This document shows positions 35,435 through 45,524 of a stretch of DNA of 64,000 nucleotides, one piece after another; within the stretch, counting starts at the first letter, position 1; every line of letters starts with the position of its first letter. The translations under genes were made by a program, and so were the position numbers. The notes beneath the pieces were generated by a model, which was not told where the DNA came from, ran no database searches, and worked only from the letters and a program-made list of their open reading frames with translations. Source of the DNA: Desulfopila sp. IMCC35008 (GTDB taxonomy: Bacteria; Desulfobacterota; Desulfobulbia; Desulfobulbales; Desulfocapsaceae); assembly GCF_010646885.2 (NCBI RefSeq), contig NZ_CP050700.1:2196501-2260500 (forward strand). The letters run 5' to 3'.

Positions 35435-38400
35435 ATGACAGTCTCATCAAAAGTCATGAATTCCTTTTTTTATATATCTTATTTTGTCTTCGCTATCGTA
35501 CTGTTTGTGCCGGATAGCGGTTTTTCTACCGTTTTGCCAGAAAGGGAAATCGTTGTGATCGAGGGATCATCTCCAGAGTGGAAGTCACATTGGGATATTG
35601 GCAGGCAGTTGGCTCGTAATGGGGATTTGGTTGGCGCTGCGGAGCAGTATGAGCAGTTGCTTTCGGTAAAACCACAGGTGGAAGCTGCCAAATGGGAATA
35701 TTGTCAAATCCTGTTTGAGCTAGGAAGTTATGATCTACTTCCTGCCTATCTTGAATGGTTGATTGAGGCAGACCAGAACAATCTCAATTACCTTGCTATG
35801 GCCGGCTATGTTTCACTTCATGAGGGAGATTATGAAAAGGCAAAAAAATACCTGGGGAAGGTGTATAGTGCCCGACCGGAAGGCGAAAGCGGTGTGGCCG
35901 CTTTGTCTGGTCTTATTGAAGCATTGAATGGCTTGGGACTGGATGTATATGTTTTCCCACTGATGGAGCAGCTATACCTGCGGCAACCCAATGATAACGG
36001 GCTGCTGATACAGCTTGGAGACATGGCGCATGAACTCGGGTTCCATCAGAAGGCAAAAGAATACTATCAGTTGTTAATGGGTAAAACATCCGTGCCGGAT
36101 ACGGTGCTCATTAATGCCTCGGAGGCAATGTATGAGGCGGGAGATAAGACCGGTGCCGTCAGATTGTGGCAGGAGATTGTGCGCAAAAAACCTCTTGAAA
36201 TAGAATACCTGGAAAAGCTTGCTGACTATTACCAGGAGATTAATCAGCCGGAATTGGCGCTGCCCTATATACTCTCGTTGATCGAGCACAAACCGGACTT
36301 CTCACCAGACCTGCTCCTTACTGCCGGAAGAATTTATTTTTACGATATACATAAGGCAGACAAAGCGCTTCGTTTGTTTGAGAGATATCTGGAAAGTATG
36401 CCGAAGCATCATGAGGTTGGTTCAGAGATAAGAAAAGTAAGGGAGCGAATCAGTAGTGATCTCCTGGCAATCGTAGAAAATGCGAGCGCCACAATACTCT
36501 GGAGCGACCTGCAGAAGATAACGGAAGATCCGCTCCTTCTTTTCAATATGATGGCAGATAAACTCGAACAACAGGAGAAGTACGAGCCGGCGATAGAATT
36601 GCTGAGAATAATATATACCCATAGTGATAACCAGGACAAAGTGGCTCTCCGACTAGCCAGGTTATATGATGAGGTCGGCAACTCCATAGAGTCATACAGA
36701 GCCTTTCTGCTTGTGAACGAAGACGTCAACAGAGATCAATCATATTATGAAAGAAAACTCGATTTTGAAAAAGAGCTTGGATTGAGTCGTGCTGCCCTCT
36801 CAAGTTCCTTGAAGCTTTTGGAGATGAAACCTGATTCACTGAACTTGAGGATCGATAGTATTCGTATGGCAGGTGAAATAGGACTCATGGAGGAGCTAAA
36901 AAAAGCCTCTCAGTCTATTCATGAGCTGCGATTGGACGGTAAAGACCTGGATTTGTACCTGACATATGGCAAGAGTTTAGTGCAGGTTGGCGCATACAGC
37001 AAGGCAGACCAACTCTATACCAGGCTTTTACAGGAAGATTGGTCTCAGCTCAAACTATCGCGCCAAGTAAAGCTCGCCAAAGCAGAATTACTTGCAGAAC
37101 AAGGACTTTTTTTCGAACAGCAGCAAATATATAGACAGCTGCTTACGGAGTCTGGAGATGATTTTGAGGTAATTCGCTTACTCATCGAGTCGACGATTTT
37201 CAACAGTCCCTCGATAAATTGCAGACCTCTATTGACAATGATGAAAAAAGTACTGGAACAAACCGAAGACGCTGCAGATTTCAGCCGTTTCAGGTTCCTC
37301 CTTGCTCTCACAGAAGCCAGCATACTCGAAAAAGAAAAAAATATTGGGGAGGCGATTTCGATTCTAGAAAAAGCCTCAGCCACATTGCAACATGCAAAAA
37401 CGGCCAAAGGCAGGGCTCTCCGGTTATTGAAAATAGATACTGAGCTATTCCGTCTATACATTCAAAGTGAACAATATGATAAAGGGCACGAAATTATTAG
37501 TCGTTATCCTAAAAGAGAAAAGCGTGTACTGACCATTCGTTTCATGAAAAATGTCTCAGAGAATAGGGGGCAGTTCCAGATATCCTCTTTCTTGCATGAT
37601 ACAAAAGCGGCCCATAACCCCTCCGGAAGGCTAACAAGTCTTTTCAAGGCCGCCCGGTTTGCTGAACAGTTTGGGTTCACTGACGAGGGAATAGCCCTGA
37701 TTGACGAAGTACTCAGAAGAGAACCCGAATCACGAAGAGCACTGGTCCAAAAGGCCAGAATACTCATGAAGAACGGTCTGCTTGATGAAGGTACACTACT
37801 GTTTGAAAAACTCGCGGCTATATATCCGCAGGATCCTTATTACGTGAGGGTAGGGCTTGAACTGGCCATGAAAAAAGGGCTATATAATGATGTTGCCGAG
37901 GCGACATCCTATATTTCAGGCGAAGATTTACCAGTTCAGCCGCTCATGATAAGAGCCCGGGCATTGTGGGGTGCTGGCCGGGAAGAAGAGTCCCTTAAAG
38001 TGTACCGGCAGATTTTGACTAAAAGCGTCAACGATGATTTACAGCATAAGCTGGCCGAACACTCCGTGGTGCAGAATTCGCTACATGCTGGAAAAGAGAA
38101 GAGCCCTTTCTGGGGTTTGTTTTACTACGATCTGGGCAACAGGCTCGATAATCTGAACGCCCTTAACAACAAGGATGGCTTCCTGGCCCTTCTTGGCACC
38201 GAGGAAGGGCAGATTGTAGCCGACCTTTACAGTCGCTACAGATATGAAAAGATGCTGACAAAAGAGTATCAGGCGAGAAAGGCTATTGTTGAGAAACGTT
38301 ATGTTGCAGCCAAAAAACAATACCAGCGTAACCTGAAGGAAGAAGAGAGCTCGGAGGGTTTGAAAGACCTTGCAAAAATATACGAACGATTAGGTGACTA

Positions 38401-39409
38401 TGGTAAGGAGGCCGAAATTTATTCGGTTATTGCCCAAAAAGGTGAAAAGACTCCTGAAATTGAGGAATCGATAAAGCGCAATGAACGAATACGTTCGCCT
38501 TCTCTGGCGGTTAACTACGTGTTTAACGAGCAGGATGGTCGTGAAGGGGCAAAAAACATTATTCGCGAGGAAGGGGGACTGGGGTTGAAATTTTATCCCG
38601 GGCTCTCCAGTGAGGTCGAATTGCTGTACCACGAGCTTTCATATCGCCCGGTTGATGAGACCGAAACTGTGGAAGGAAGACTGATGCGAGGTTTTGGGAA
38701 GTGGGATGTCCTCGATACCACTACCGTAACATATGATTTCGGGATCCATATTTTAGATGACGAGGGTGATACTACTCTGCTTTACGACCTGCGAGTCGAT
38801 CATCGGTTTGAAGAAAACCTGAAAGGGTATATGTCTCTGGAGCAAGCCCTGGTTGACGACAGCCTCGACAGTCTCAGGCAGGCCATAGATTCCCGCAATA
38901 TCAATATCGGCTTTGTGGTGGATGGTGAAAGCGGGTTTGTTGTTGGAACAGAATTAACCCGGAGGAGTTATAGCGACGAGAACGACCAGAACCGGTTTTA
39001 CTTATGGAGTTCATATTCTATCTTTAGCGACTATACAACCATTGCCATGAAGTATAGTTATGAGTTTTTGGCAAATGGTATTACTGGGGATGTTGAGACT
39101 GATCCGGATACGGGTGAGAAATCATATAGTATGGCCTATTGGAGTCCAGAAGACTACTGGGTTCATCGGGCCAGTTTAACCTTTACTCATCTGCTGAGGC
39201 ATTTTGAGGGATTTAAACAGGAAGCAGGTCAATATTCTCTGAATTTTACTATAGGATATGAGTCGGAAGAAAACTTCCTTTACAGTACGAAGTTCGATAT
39301 TTTCCTTGAAATGAGTGATCATTTTTTATTAAAAGGAGATCTGTTGTACGAAATGAGCAACGATTACGACGAGAGTAAGGCCGCTTTTTCTTTGATATAT
39401 CGTTGGTAA
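35435..39409 (+). CDS. Large TPR protein with C-terminal outer-membrane beta-barrel
   Basis: 1324-residue envelope protein. A signal segment (about residues 8-31) is followed by some 15-20 TPR-like helical repeats (about 45-990; e.g. LARNGDLVGAAEQYEQLL, LADYYQEINQPELALPYI). From about 1005 the sequence turns strand-rich with alternating aromatics and ends in LIYRW with a C-terminal aromatic, the mark of an outer-membrane barrel. This matches the architecture of polysaccharide exporters PgaA, BcsC and PelB, but no synthase, deacetylase or cyclic-di-GMP receptor gene is adjacent. The exported molecule is therefore unknown. It ends at a composite terminator just before greA. Confidence 0.85.
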   Translation: MTVSSKVMNSFFYISYFVFAIVLFVPDSGFSTVLPEREIVVIEGSSPEWKSHWDIGRQLARNGDLVGAAEQYEQLLSVKPQVEAAKWEYCQILFELGSYDLLPAYLEWLIEADQNNLNYLAMAGYVSLHEGDYEKAKKYLGKVYSARPEGESGVAALSGLIEALNGLGLDVYVFPLMEQLYLRQPNDNGLLIQLGDMAHELGFHQKAKEYYQLLMGKTSVPDTVLINASEAMYEAGDKTGAVRLWQEIVRKKPLEIEYLEKLADYYQEINQPELALPYILSLIEHKPDFSPDLLLTAGRIYFYDIHKADKALRLFERYLESMPKHHEVGSEIRKVRERISSDLLAIVENASATILWSDLQKITEDPLLLFNMMADKLEQQEKYEPAIELLRIIYTHSDNQDKVALRLARLYDEVGNSIESYRAFLLVNEDVNRDQSYYERKLDFEKELGLSRAALSSSLKLLEMKPDSLNLRIDSIRMAGEIGLMEELKKASQSIHELRLDGKDLDLYLTYGKSLVQVGAYSKADQLYTRLLQEDWSQLKLSRQVKLAKAELLAEQGLFFEQQQIYRQLLTESGDDFEVIRLLIESTIFNSPSINCRPLLTMMKKVLEQTEDAADFSRFRFLLALTEASILEKEKNIGEAISILEKASATLQHAKTAKGRALRLLKIDTELFRLYIQSEQYDKGHEIISRYPKREKRVLTIRFMKNVSENRGQFQISSFLHDTKAAHNPSGRLTSLFKAARFAEQFGFTDEGIALIDEVLRREPESRRALVQKARILMKNGLLDEGTLLFEKLAAIYPQDPYYVRVGLELAMKKGLYNDVAEATSYISGEDLPVQPLMIRARALWGAGREEESLKVYRQILTKSVNDDLQHKLAEHSVVQNSLHAGKEKSPFWGLFYYDLGNRLDNLNALNNKDGFLALLGTEEGQIVADLYSRYRYEKMLTKEYQARKAIVEKRYVAAKKQYQRNLKEEESSEGLKDLAKIYERLGDYGKEAEIYSVIAQKGEKTPEIEESIKRNERIRSPSLAVNYVFNEQDGREGAKNIIREEGGLGLKFYPGLSSEVELLYHELSYRPVDETETVEGRLMRGFGKWDVLDTTTVTYDFGIHILDDEGDTTLLYDLRVDHRFEENLKGYMSLEQALVDDSLDSLRQAIDSRNINIGFVVDGESGFVVGTELTRRSYSDENDQNRFYLWSSYSIFSDYTTIAMKYSYEFLANGITGDVETDPDTGEKSYSMAYWSPEDYWVHRASLTFTHLLRHFEGFKQEAGQYSLNFTIGYESEENFLYSTKFDIFLEMSDHFLLKGDLLYEMSNDYDESKAAFSLIYRW

Positions 39410-39426
39410 GATGATGCATATGACAC

Positions 39427-39468
39427 TTCCTGTTCAGGATTGTTGCACAATTCTGCAGGAATTTTTTT
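39427..39468 (+). terminator. Intrinsic terminator before greA
   Basis: Outer stem TTCCTG/CAGGAA and inner stem ATTGT/ACAAT, followed by T7 (39462-39468). It sits between the exporter gene and the greA ribosome site (GGAGG), so greA needs read-through or a promoter hidden in the exporter gene. Confidence 0.75.
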
Positions 39469-39480
39469 ATGGAGGTTTAG

Positions 39481-39966
39481 ATGGTTGAGAGAATTCCCAT
39501 GTCTAAGGCAGGGAACAAAAGATTAAAAGAGGAATTGGCACGTCTTGAAAAGGTGGATAGGATCGAGGTGGTAAAAGCCATTGAGGTTGCCCGCGGACAC
39601 GGCGACTTGAAAGAGAATGCAGAATACCATGCCGCCAAGGAACGTCAGGGATTGATTGAAATGCGGATAATGGAGTTGAAAGACAAGCTGGCCCGTGCTG
39701 AGGTAATCGATTGTATAAAGGTGTCGACGAAATGCGCGGTGTTCGGAACTATCGTGACGCTTCTTGACCTTGACACGGATGAAGAGGTTTCTTACCAGCT
39801 TCTCGGTCCGGAAGAATCAGATGTGAAGAAGGGGTCAATTTCTGTTCTTTCTCCACTTGGCAGGTCTATTCTCGGAAAGGAAATTGGGGATGAGATAACG
39901 ACCGTCACACCCGGAGGTACCCGTGAATTCGAGTTGATGGATATTACCTCATCAACGTTTTCATGA
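39481..39966 (+). CDS. greA: Transcription elongation factor GreA
   Basis: 161-residue cleavage factor that rescues backtracked RNA polymerase. It has the N-terminal coiled coil with the catalytic acidic tip ARGHGDLKENAEYHAAKERQ and the C-terminal FKBP-like domain (SVLSPLGRSILGK, DEITTVTPGG). GGAGG lies 7 bp before the ATG. A terminator hairpin immediately upstream separates it from the large exporter gene. Confidence 0.95.
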   Translation: MVERIPMSKAGNKRLKEELARLEKVDRIEVVKAIEVARGHGDLKENAEYHAAKERQGLIEMRIMELKDKLARAEVIDCIKVSTKCAVFGTIVTLLDLDTDEEVSYQLLGPEESDVKKGSISVLSPLGRSILGKEIGDEITTVTPGGTREFELMDITSSTFS

Positions 39967-40035
39967 AAACAGTATCGTTTGGCATGAACCGCCTGGATTG
40001 AATGTATCGGGCGGCCATATGTGTAGGAACTAAGA

Positions 40036-40626
40036 TTACTTCCGGTCAGTACAAAAACCGGAGAGAAAGGCGAGCAGAATTTGGTGAGACGCCTCTTCTA
40101 CTGTGTAATGAGTTTCAAGGGAGATGTTCCAGACCCTTGAAGTCTCATCAAGTGCCCCGAAAAATGCTCGTTTGGCAAGATCAGGCAGAATCTCGTTTTT
40201 AAAGATACCCTGTTGTTGTCCTTGCCTGATAATATCTGCTACGATATCCGTGTATACAATGAATTTTTTATTCCGATAATCTTTTACAACTTTATGGGTC
40301 TGGCGTAGTTCTATCTGGATAACTTCAGCCAGGTTTTTATTCTTTTTCATTGCTGCCAGGTGTCTGACGGCAAATATTTCCAACATTTTTCTAGGATTTG
40401 TTTCATCGGAAAGAGCCTTTTGAACCTGGGCGATGAGCTTTCCGATCTCTTCCTCAAAAACAGAGATGAGTATGTCGTATTTGTTGTTGAAATAGAGATA
40501 AATTGTCCCATCAGCAACCTTGGCTTCTTTGGCAATATCGGATATTCTGGCATTGAAAAATCCTTTCTTGGCAAAGACTTTCGTTGCTGCAGTTATTATC
40601 CTGGCGTGTTTGTTTACAGCTTTCAT
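40036..40626 (-). CDS. TetR-family transcriptional regulator, FadR(YsiA)-like
   Basis: 196-residue one-component repressor. The N-terminal helix-turn-helix (about 10-55: AATKVFAKKGFF, ISDIAKEAKVADGTIYLYF) and the helical ligand domain are typical of TetR. The sequence resembles the Bacillus FadR/YsiA branch that senses long-chain acyl-CoA. Supporting this, an imperfect palindrome matching that branch's operator lies 56-75 bp upstream of the start. Likely autorepressed; its other targets are outside the window or among the neighbouring genes. The ligand is inferred, not shown. Confidence 0.9.
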   Translation of the reverse strand: MKAVNKHARIITAATKVFAKKGFFNARISDIAKEAKVADGTIYLYFNNKYDILISVFEEEIGKLIAQVQKALSDETNPRKMLEIFAVRHLAAMKKNKNLAEVIQIELRQTHKVVKDYRNKKFIVYTDIVADIIRQGQQQGIFKNEILPDLAKRAFFGALDETSRVWNISLETHYTVEEASHQILLAFLSGFCTDRK

Positions 40627-40681
40627 CCGTTGTCAACGCACACTCTGAAGGTGTTGTGGTAAAAGGTTTTGTGAGGTGCCA

Positions 40682-40701
40682 ATGAATGGCTATTCATTCA
40701 T
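40682..40701. promoter_or_regulatory. FadR(TetR-type)-like operator
   Basis: Imperfect 20-bp palindrome ATGAATGGCTATTCATTCAT, close to the Bacillus FadR consensus TGAATGAnTAnTCATTCA. It lies in the TetR gene's promoter region, between that gene and purD-purE. Confidence 0.65.
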
Positions 40702-40905
40702 CTAATAATTCAGGTCCCGTTTGTCAACGAGCAAAACCACTCTTAAGAATTGAATTGCAACCTTTTACAAGGCGGCGATCTGAAGTTTCCGTTATGCCGT
40801 GGTTCCTACAAGGCTCAAATCATAGATGAGGGACTACGTTTTTCATGGTAAGTATAAGTATAGAAAAACAAGAAGATACAATTTAAAACCGATGGAGTTG
40901 AAAAT

Positions 40906-42684
40906 ATGAAAATTCTCGTTATAGGTTCCGGGGGCAGGGAGCATTCACTGGTCTGGAAAATCAACCAAAGCCAGAAAGTGGAAAAAATCTATTGTGCTCC
41001 TGGAAATGCCGGCATAGCAGAACTTGCCGAATGTATTGATATATCGGTTACGGATGTTGAAGGGTTGCTCTCTTTTGTTATAGAAAAAGGTGTTGACCTT
41101 ACAGTTGTTGGACCAGAAGCCTCATTGGTTGAAGGTGTTGTTGATAAATTCGAGGAAAAAGGGTTACGGATTTTCGGCCCCACAAAGGATGCTGCAATTC
41201 TTGAAGGGAGCAAGGTTTTTACCAAGCAATTTCTTGAAAAATATAATATCCCGACTGCTGCTTTTAAGGTGTTTCAGGATGCTGATGATGCCAAAAAATA
41301 TATTGATCAGCAGGGTGCTCCTATTGTGGTGAAGGCTGACGGACTGGCCGCCGGAAAAGGAGTAATAGTTGCATCTACAGTTACCGAGGCGAAAGAGGCC
41401 GTCGATCTGATCATGAAGGATAAGGCTTTTGGTACAGCCGGTGACTCGATTGTTATTGAAGATTGCCTGAAAGGTGAGGAAGCATCATTTATTGCTTTTA
41501 CCGATGGTAAGACTATCTTGCCACTACCTACATCTCAGGATCATAAGGCTGTGTATGAAGGGGATAAAGGGCCCAATACTGGTGGTATGGGCGCATATTC
41601 ACCTGCTCCTGTGGTAACTGATGAAATATACAAGTTTGCCATGGAACAGGTCATGGAACCGACCATTAAAGGATTGGCAGCGGAAGGTCGTCCGTACAAG
41701 GGCATGTTGTATGCCGGTCTGATGATTGATGGGGATGACATTAAAGTATTGGAATTCAATTGTCGTTTTGGAGATCCCGAAGCACAACCGCTTGTCATGC
41801 GACTGAAGTCAGACATTGTCGACATTTTTGATGCTGCCATCGACGGCAGACTCGATCAGGTAGAAATGATAATTGATCCGAAACCAACTATCTGTGTGGT
41901 GATGTCTTCCGGTGGGTATCCGGGCAGTTACACTAAAGGTGATGTGATCTCCGGCTTGGAAGAGGCTGCTAAGATTTCAGATGTTGTTGTCTTCCATGCA
42001 GGTACCGCGAAAGAAGGAGGCGAAATAGTATCAAATGGCGGACGTGTTCTTGGTATTACGGCAACAGGCGACAGTCTCGAGGCTGCAATCAAGAAGGCAT
42101 ATGAGGCTGTTAATGCAATTTCCTGGAAGGACTGCTATTTCAGGCGGGATATTGCAGCAAAGGCAATGAAGAGAATGTCTGGGAATCAAGGTTCACCCCA
42201 GGTGTCCATACTGATGGGCAGTGATTCTGATCTACCAGTGATGCAGGCCGCCGCCGATTTTCTGAAATCGATGGGTATAGGTTATGAGATGACCGTTGCA
42301 TCCGCTCATCGCACACCTGAAAGAGCGGTAAATATTGCCGCTACTGCGAAGGAAAGAGGTATTAAAGTAATAATAGCCGGTGCCGGGATGGCCGCCCATC
42401 TTGCCGGTGTGCTTTCATCTCATACCGACATTCCTGTAATCGGCATACCACTCGATGCTTCTCCCTTACAGGGCATGGATGCTTTGCTGGCAACGGTACA
42501 GATGCCTCCTGGTATTCCTGTAGCCACAATGGGTATCGGTAAGGCAGGTGCGAAAAACGGGGCTGTACTGGCCGCCAGGATTATCGCTCTTCAGGATCAG
42601 GAAATAGCTGAAAAACTCGTTCAGTTCCGTAGCAAAATGGTAGCAGAAGTTGAGGAGAAAGCACGTCGAATTGAAACACTCTGA
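40906..42684 (+). CDS. purD: Fused phosphoribosylamine-glycine ligase and N5-CAIR mutase (PurD-PurE)
   Basis: 592-residue bifunctional purine enzyme in one continuous frame. Residues 1-420 are GAR synthetase with GSGGREHSL, the ATP-grasp loop [11 protein letters not shown] and the acidic metal site [10 protein letters not shown]. Residues 424-592 equal a full class I PurE of about 169 residues, with MGSDSDLP and SAHRTPER (the catalytic His). The two steps are not consecutive: PurD makes GAR (step 2) and PurE makes CAIR (step 6). The internal Met 424 has no properly spaced ribosome site, so the product should be one chain. The downstream gene overlaps its 3' end. Confidence 0.94.
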   Translation: MKILVIGSGGREHSLVWKINQSQKVEKIYCAPGNAGIAELAECIDISVTDVEGLLSFVIEKGVDLTVVGPEASLVEGVVDKFEEKGLRIFGPTKDAAILEGSKVFTKQFLEKYNIPTAAFKVFQDADDAKKYIDQQGAPIVVKADGLAAGKGVIVASTVTEAKEAVDLIMKDKAFGTAGDSIVIEDCLKGEEASFIAFTDGKTILPLPTSQDHKAVYEGDKGPNTGGMGAYSPAPVVTDEIYKFAMEQVMEPTIKGLAAEGRPYKGMLYAGLMIDGDDIKVLEFNCRFGDPEAQPLVMRLKSDIVDIFDAAIDGRLDQVEMIIDPKPTICVVMSSGGYPGSYTKGDVISGLEEAAKISDVVVFHAGTAKEGGEIVSNGGRVLGITATGDSLEAAIKKAYEAVNAISWKDCYFRRDIAAKAMKRMSGNQGSPQVSILMGSDSDLPVMQAAADFLKSMGIGYEMTVASAHRTPERAVNIAATAKERGIKVIIAGAGMAAHLAGVLSSHTDIPVIGIPLDASPLQGMDALLATVQMPPGIPVATMGIGKAGAKNGAVLAARIIALQDQEIAEKLVQFRSKMVAEVEEKARRIETL

Positions 42685-43297
42685 TGTCTCCATCCAGATG
42701 AAGGATGATCCACTCCGCAATGCCGTTGAATGTATAGCGCGTGGTGGTATTGCGGGCATACCAACCGAGACCTATTATGGGCTGGCAGTGGATCCTGAAA
42801 ACGAGGAAGCTCTTGAAAGGCTTTTTCGTATCAAAATGAGACCAGAATCTAAACCGGTTCTGGTCTTGATATCCTGTAGGGAGCAACTTGAATCCCTGGT
42901 GGCGGATATTCCGGATACATATGTCGAATTAATGGACGAATTCTGGCCTGGCCCACTGACCCTCGTGTTTCAGGCCAGGGCTGGGGTTTCGTCTTTGCTT
43001 ACGGCAGGTACCGGTACTGTTGGTATTCGGCAGACACCGCATCCGGTGGCACGGGCCATGATCGAGAGCATCGGAAAACCAATTACAGCCACCAGTGCAA
43101 ATATCTCCGGTCAACCACCAGCCTCTTCGGCCGCCGATGTGTGCAGGATGTTTGGTAAGGAGATAGATTGCATTGTCGACGGTGGCGAGTCCGGTGAAAA
43201 AATGCCATCCACCGTTGTTCGTCCTCGTGGGGATGAGTTCTGCATTGAGCGGCATGGTGTTGTGGATTTACGATCTCGTTTCTCCTTGTGCTACTGA
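42650..43297 (+). CDS. Threonylcarbamoyl-AMP synthase family (TsaC/Sua5/YrdC)
   Basis: Protein of up to 215 residues with the YrdC fold: GGIAGIPTETYYGLAVD, then KMRPESKPVLVLIS and the ATSANISGQP block. The family makes threonylcarbamoyl-AMP for the t6A37 modification of tRNAs that read ANN codons. The start is uncertain. The listed TTG overlaps purD-purE by 35 bp, another TTG lies at 42671, and an ATG at 42698 (14 bp after the purD-purE stop) has no Shine-Dalgarno, although it still leaves the full domain. It is translationally linked to purD-purE. Confidence 0.85.
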   Translation: MRRKHVELKHSDVSIQMKDDPLRNAVECIARGGIAGIPTETYYGLAVDPENEEALERLFRIKMRPESKPVLVLISCREQLESLVADIPDTYVELMDEFWPGPLTLVFQARAGVSSLLTAGTGTVGIRQTPHPVARAMIESIGKPITATSANISGQPPASSAADVCRMFGKEIDCIVDGGESGEKMPSTVVRPRGDEFCIERHGVVDLRSRFSLCY

Positions 43298-43470
43298 AGG
43301 GAATTAGAAAGTAAAGTTTCGGTAATATTTAAGTTTCCAGGGCCATCCTACGCTGTTTGGGATTGTTTTTTTCCCTGATGACATGCTAGCATGTATGGAA
43401 GGTGTTAGATTCAGTTGAACGATAAGATATGATTTATGCCTCAAATTTTAATAAACCGTAAGGATCGAAA

Positions 43471-43794
43471 ATGGGATTGTTGAAATGGAATAAAGCATTT
43501 GCCCTGGAACAGGCTGCCGATGATGCAGAGTTGCTGCAGGAGCTTCTTGATATCTTTAAATCGTCCTTTGCCTCAGATCTCCAACAGATTAAAGATGGCG
43601 TTGCCGAAAATGATGCAAGCCTGGTTGGGAGTGCTGCACACTCTATAAAGGGTGCTGCCTCCAGCCTTGGGATAGACGGGATTGCCGAGTTGGTGAAGCA
43701 GATTGAGGAAGAAGCTAAGGGGGGAGGTGTGGCTATTGCGAAGGGCAACCTGGATAAGCTTGATGAGATGTTGGCAGAGATCAACGCATTGTAA
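43471..43794 (+). CDS. Stand-alone histidine phosphotransfer (Hpt) domain protein
   Basis: 107-residue four-helix Hpt protein. The phospho-accepting motif is AAHSIKGAASSLG with H57. Such proteins shuttle phosphate between hybrid kinases and response regulators. No hybrid kinase is adjacent; the two kinases in this window are of the classical type, so the partner is elsewhere. The C-terminal helix pair (GIAELVKQIEEEAK) is normal for the fold. It has its own leader of about 170 bp and converges with ettA at a hairpin. Confidence 0.88.
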   Translation: MGLLKWNKAFALEQAADDAELLQELLDIFKSSFASDLQQIKDGVAENDASLVGSAAHSIKGAASSLGIDGIAELVKQIEEEAKGGGVAIAKGNLDKLDEMLAEINAL

Positions 43795-43826
43795 CCGGCA
43801 GGAGTTTATTTCCCCCCTCCTGCCGG
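43795..43826. terminator. Hairpin between Hpt gene and ettA
   Basis: 10-bp stem (CCGGCAGGAG / CTCCTGCCGG) starting right at the Hpt stop, with a 12-nt loop. It is shared by the converging ettA transcript. T-runs are poor on both sides. Confidence 0.7.
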
Positions 43827-43841
43827 CCTAAAAACTTCTTC

Positions 43842-45524
43842 TTAACGGGTCAGTTGCCTGTATTTTATACGATGTGGCTGATCCGCTTCACTGCCGAGTC
43901 TGGCTTTTCTGTCTTTTTCGTAATCTGAATAATTTCCTTCGAACCAAACCACCTTTGAATCACCTTCAAAGGCAAGGATGTGTGTTGCCAATCGGTCAAG
44001 GAACCAGCGATCATGGCTGATAATAACCGCACATCCACCAAAATTTTCCAAAGCTTCTTCAAGTGCGCGGAGAGTGTTTACATCAAGGTCGTTTGTCGGT
44101 TCATCAAGCAGTAAGACATTGCCTCCGTCTTTTAGCATCTTGGCAAGATGCACCCTGTTTCTCTGGCCTCCTGAAAGCAGGCCGACCTTCTGTTGTTGAT
44201 CGGAGCCTGAAAAATTGAACTTCCCAACATAGGCGCGGCTGTTTATTTCCTGTGTGCCAAGCCAGATCGTATCCTGACCCTCAGATATTGCTTCCCAGAT
44301 GGTCTGGTTCGGATCAAGGGCGTCCCGTGACTGATCAACATATGAAAGTTTTACTGTTTCACCAATACGAATCGAACCTGAATCAGGTTCTTCCTGTTTT
44401 GTGACCATCTTGAAAAGGGTGGTTTTACCGGCACCATTAGGACCGATAACACCTACAATACCTCCGGGGGGAAGAGCGAAGGTCATGTCTTCGACAAGCA
44501 ATCGCTCGCCAAAACTTTTAGTGATTTTATCTGCTTCTATAACAACTTTTCCAAGGCGTGGTCCGGGGGGAATGAAAAGTTCAAGGTCCCTTTGCATTTT
44601 GTCTGTTTCCTGGTTCATCAGTTTTTCATAAGCACTGATGCGTGCTTTGGACTTGGATCGACGTCCCTTAGGTGACATCTTGATCCATTCCAGTTCGCGT
44701 TGCAGGGTTTTCCTTCTCGAACTTTCTTTTTTCTCTTCCATCGCCAGACGTTTTTCCTTCTGTTCGAGCCATGATGAATAGTTACCTTTCCAGGGAATTC
44801 CTACGCCTCGGTCAAGCTCCAGAATCCAGCCTGCAACGTTGTCAAGGAAATACCTGTCATGGGTTACGGCAATAACGGTTCCCTCATAGCCTTGCAGGTG
44901 ATGTTCAAGCCAGGCAACAGATTCAGCATCAAGGTGGTTTGTGGGTTCATCAAGAAGCAGGATATCCGGCTTCTTGAGCAAAATCCGGCATAAAGCGACA
45001 CGTCTTTTTTCACCACCGGATAAAACACCACACGTACTTTCAGGAGGAGGACACCTGAGAGCATCCATAGCCATCTCTAATCTGCTGTCCAGGTCCCAGG
45101 CAGAGAGGTTGTCGAGTTTTTCCTGAACCGCGGCCTGTCGATCGATAAGGTCCTGCATTTCATCATCACTCATCGGTTCGGCAAATTTTTCGTTAATTTC
45201 GTTAAACTCGGCAATAAGGTCAACGGTCTCCTGTACACCTTCCTCGACGATCTCTTTGACAGTTTTTTCAGGATCGAGCTCCGGTTCCTGCTCCAGATAA
45301 TCAATGGTGTGACCAGGTGCCAAAACGGTTTTACCGTTAAATTCGGTATCGATCCCGGCCAGGATCCGGAGGAGGGTACTTTTACCAGAGCCGTTTAAAC
45401 CAAGAACGCCTATTTTGGCACCATAGAAATAGGAGAGTGAAATATCCTTTAAGACAGGTTTGGTATTGTAAAATTTAGAGACCTTAATCATCGAATAGAT
45501 GATTTTTTTATCGTCAACGCTCAT
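43842..45524 (-). CDS. ettA: Energy-dependent translational throttle protein EttA (ABC-F)
   Basis: 560-residue ABC-F protein with two ATPase domains and no membrane part. Walker A motifs are GLNGSGKST and GPNGAGKTT, and signatures are LSGGEKRR and LSGGQRNR. Between them lies the EttA-type charged linker and arm (about 245-315) that reaches the ribosomal E site. It gates the first peptide bond according to the ATP/ADP ratio. Monocistronic, reading leftward; it ends at a hairpin shared with the Hpt gene. Confidence 0.95.
   Translation of the reverse strand: MSVDDKKIIYSMIKVSKFYNTKPVLKDISLSYFYGAKIGVLGLNGSGKSTLLRILAGIDTEFNGKTVLAPGHTIDYLEQEPELDPEKTVKEIVEEGVQETVDLIAEFNEINEKFAEPMSDDEMQDLIDRQAAVQEKLDNLSAWDLDSRLEMAMDALRCPPPESTCGVLSGGEKRRVALCRILLKKPDILLLDEPTNHLDAESVAWLEHHLQGYEGTVIAVTHDRYFLDNVAGWILELDRGVGIPWKGNYSSWLEQKEKRLAMEEKKESSRRKTLQRELEWIKMSPKGRRSKSKARISAYEKLMNQETDKMQRDLELFIPPGPRLGKVVIEADKITKSFGERLLVEDMTFALPPGGIVGVIGPNGAGKTTLFKMVTKQEEPDSGSIRIGETVKLSYVDQSRDALDPNQTIWEAISEGQDTIWLGTQEINSRAYVGKFNFSGSDQQQKVGLLSGGQRNRVHLAKMLKDGGNVLLLDEPTNDLDVNTLRALEEALENFGGCAVIISHDRWFLDRLATHILAFEGDSKVVWFEGNYSDYEKDRKARLGSEADQPHRIKYRQLTR

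Noticed and set aside
42175..42684. Separate purE gene starting at the internal ATG
   Set aside because: The frame is continuous with purD and the purine-rich bases before the ATG are too close to serve as a ribosome site.
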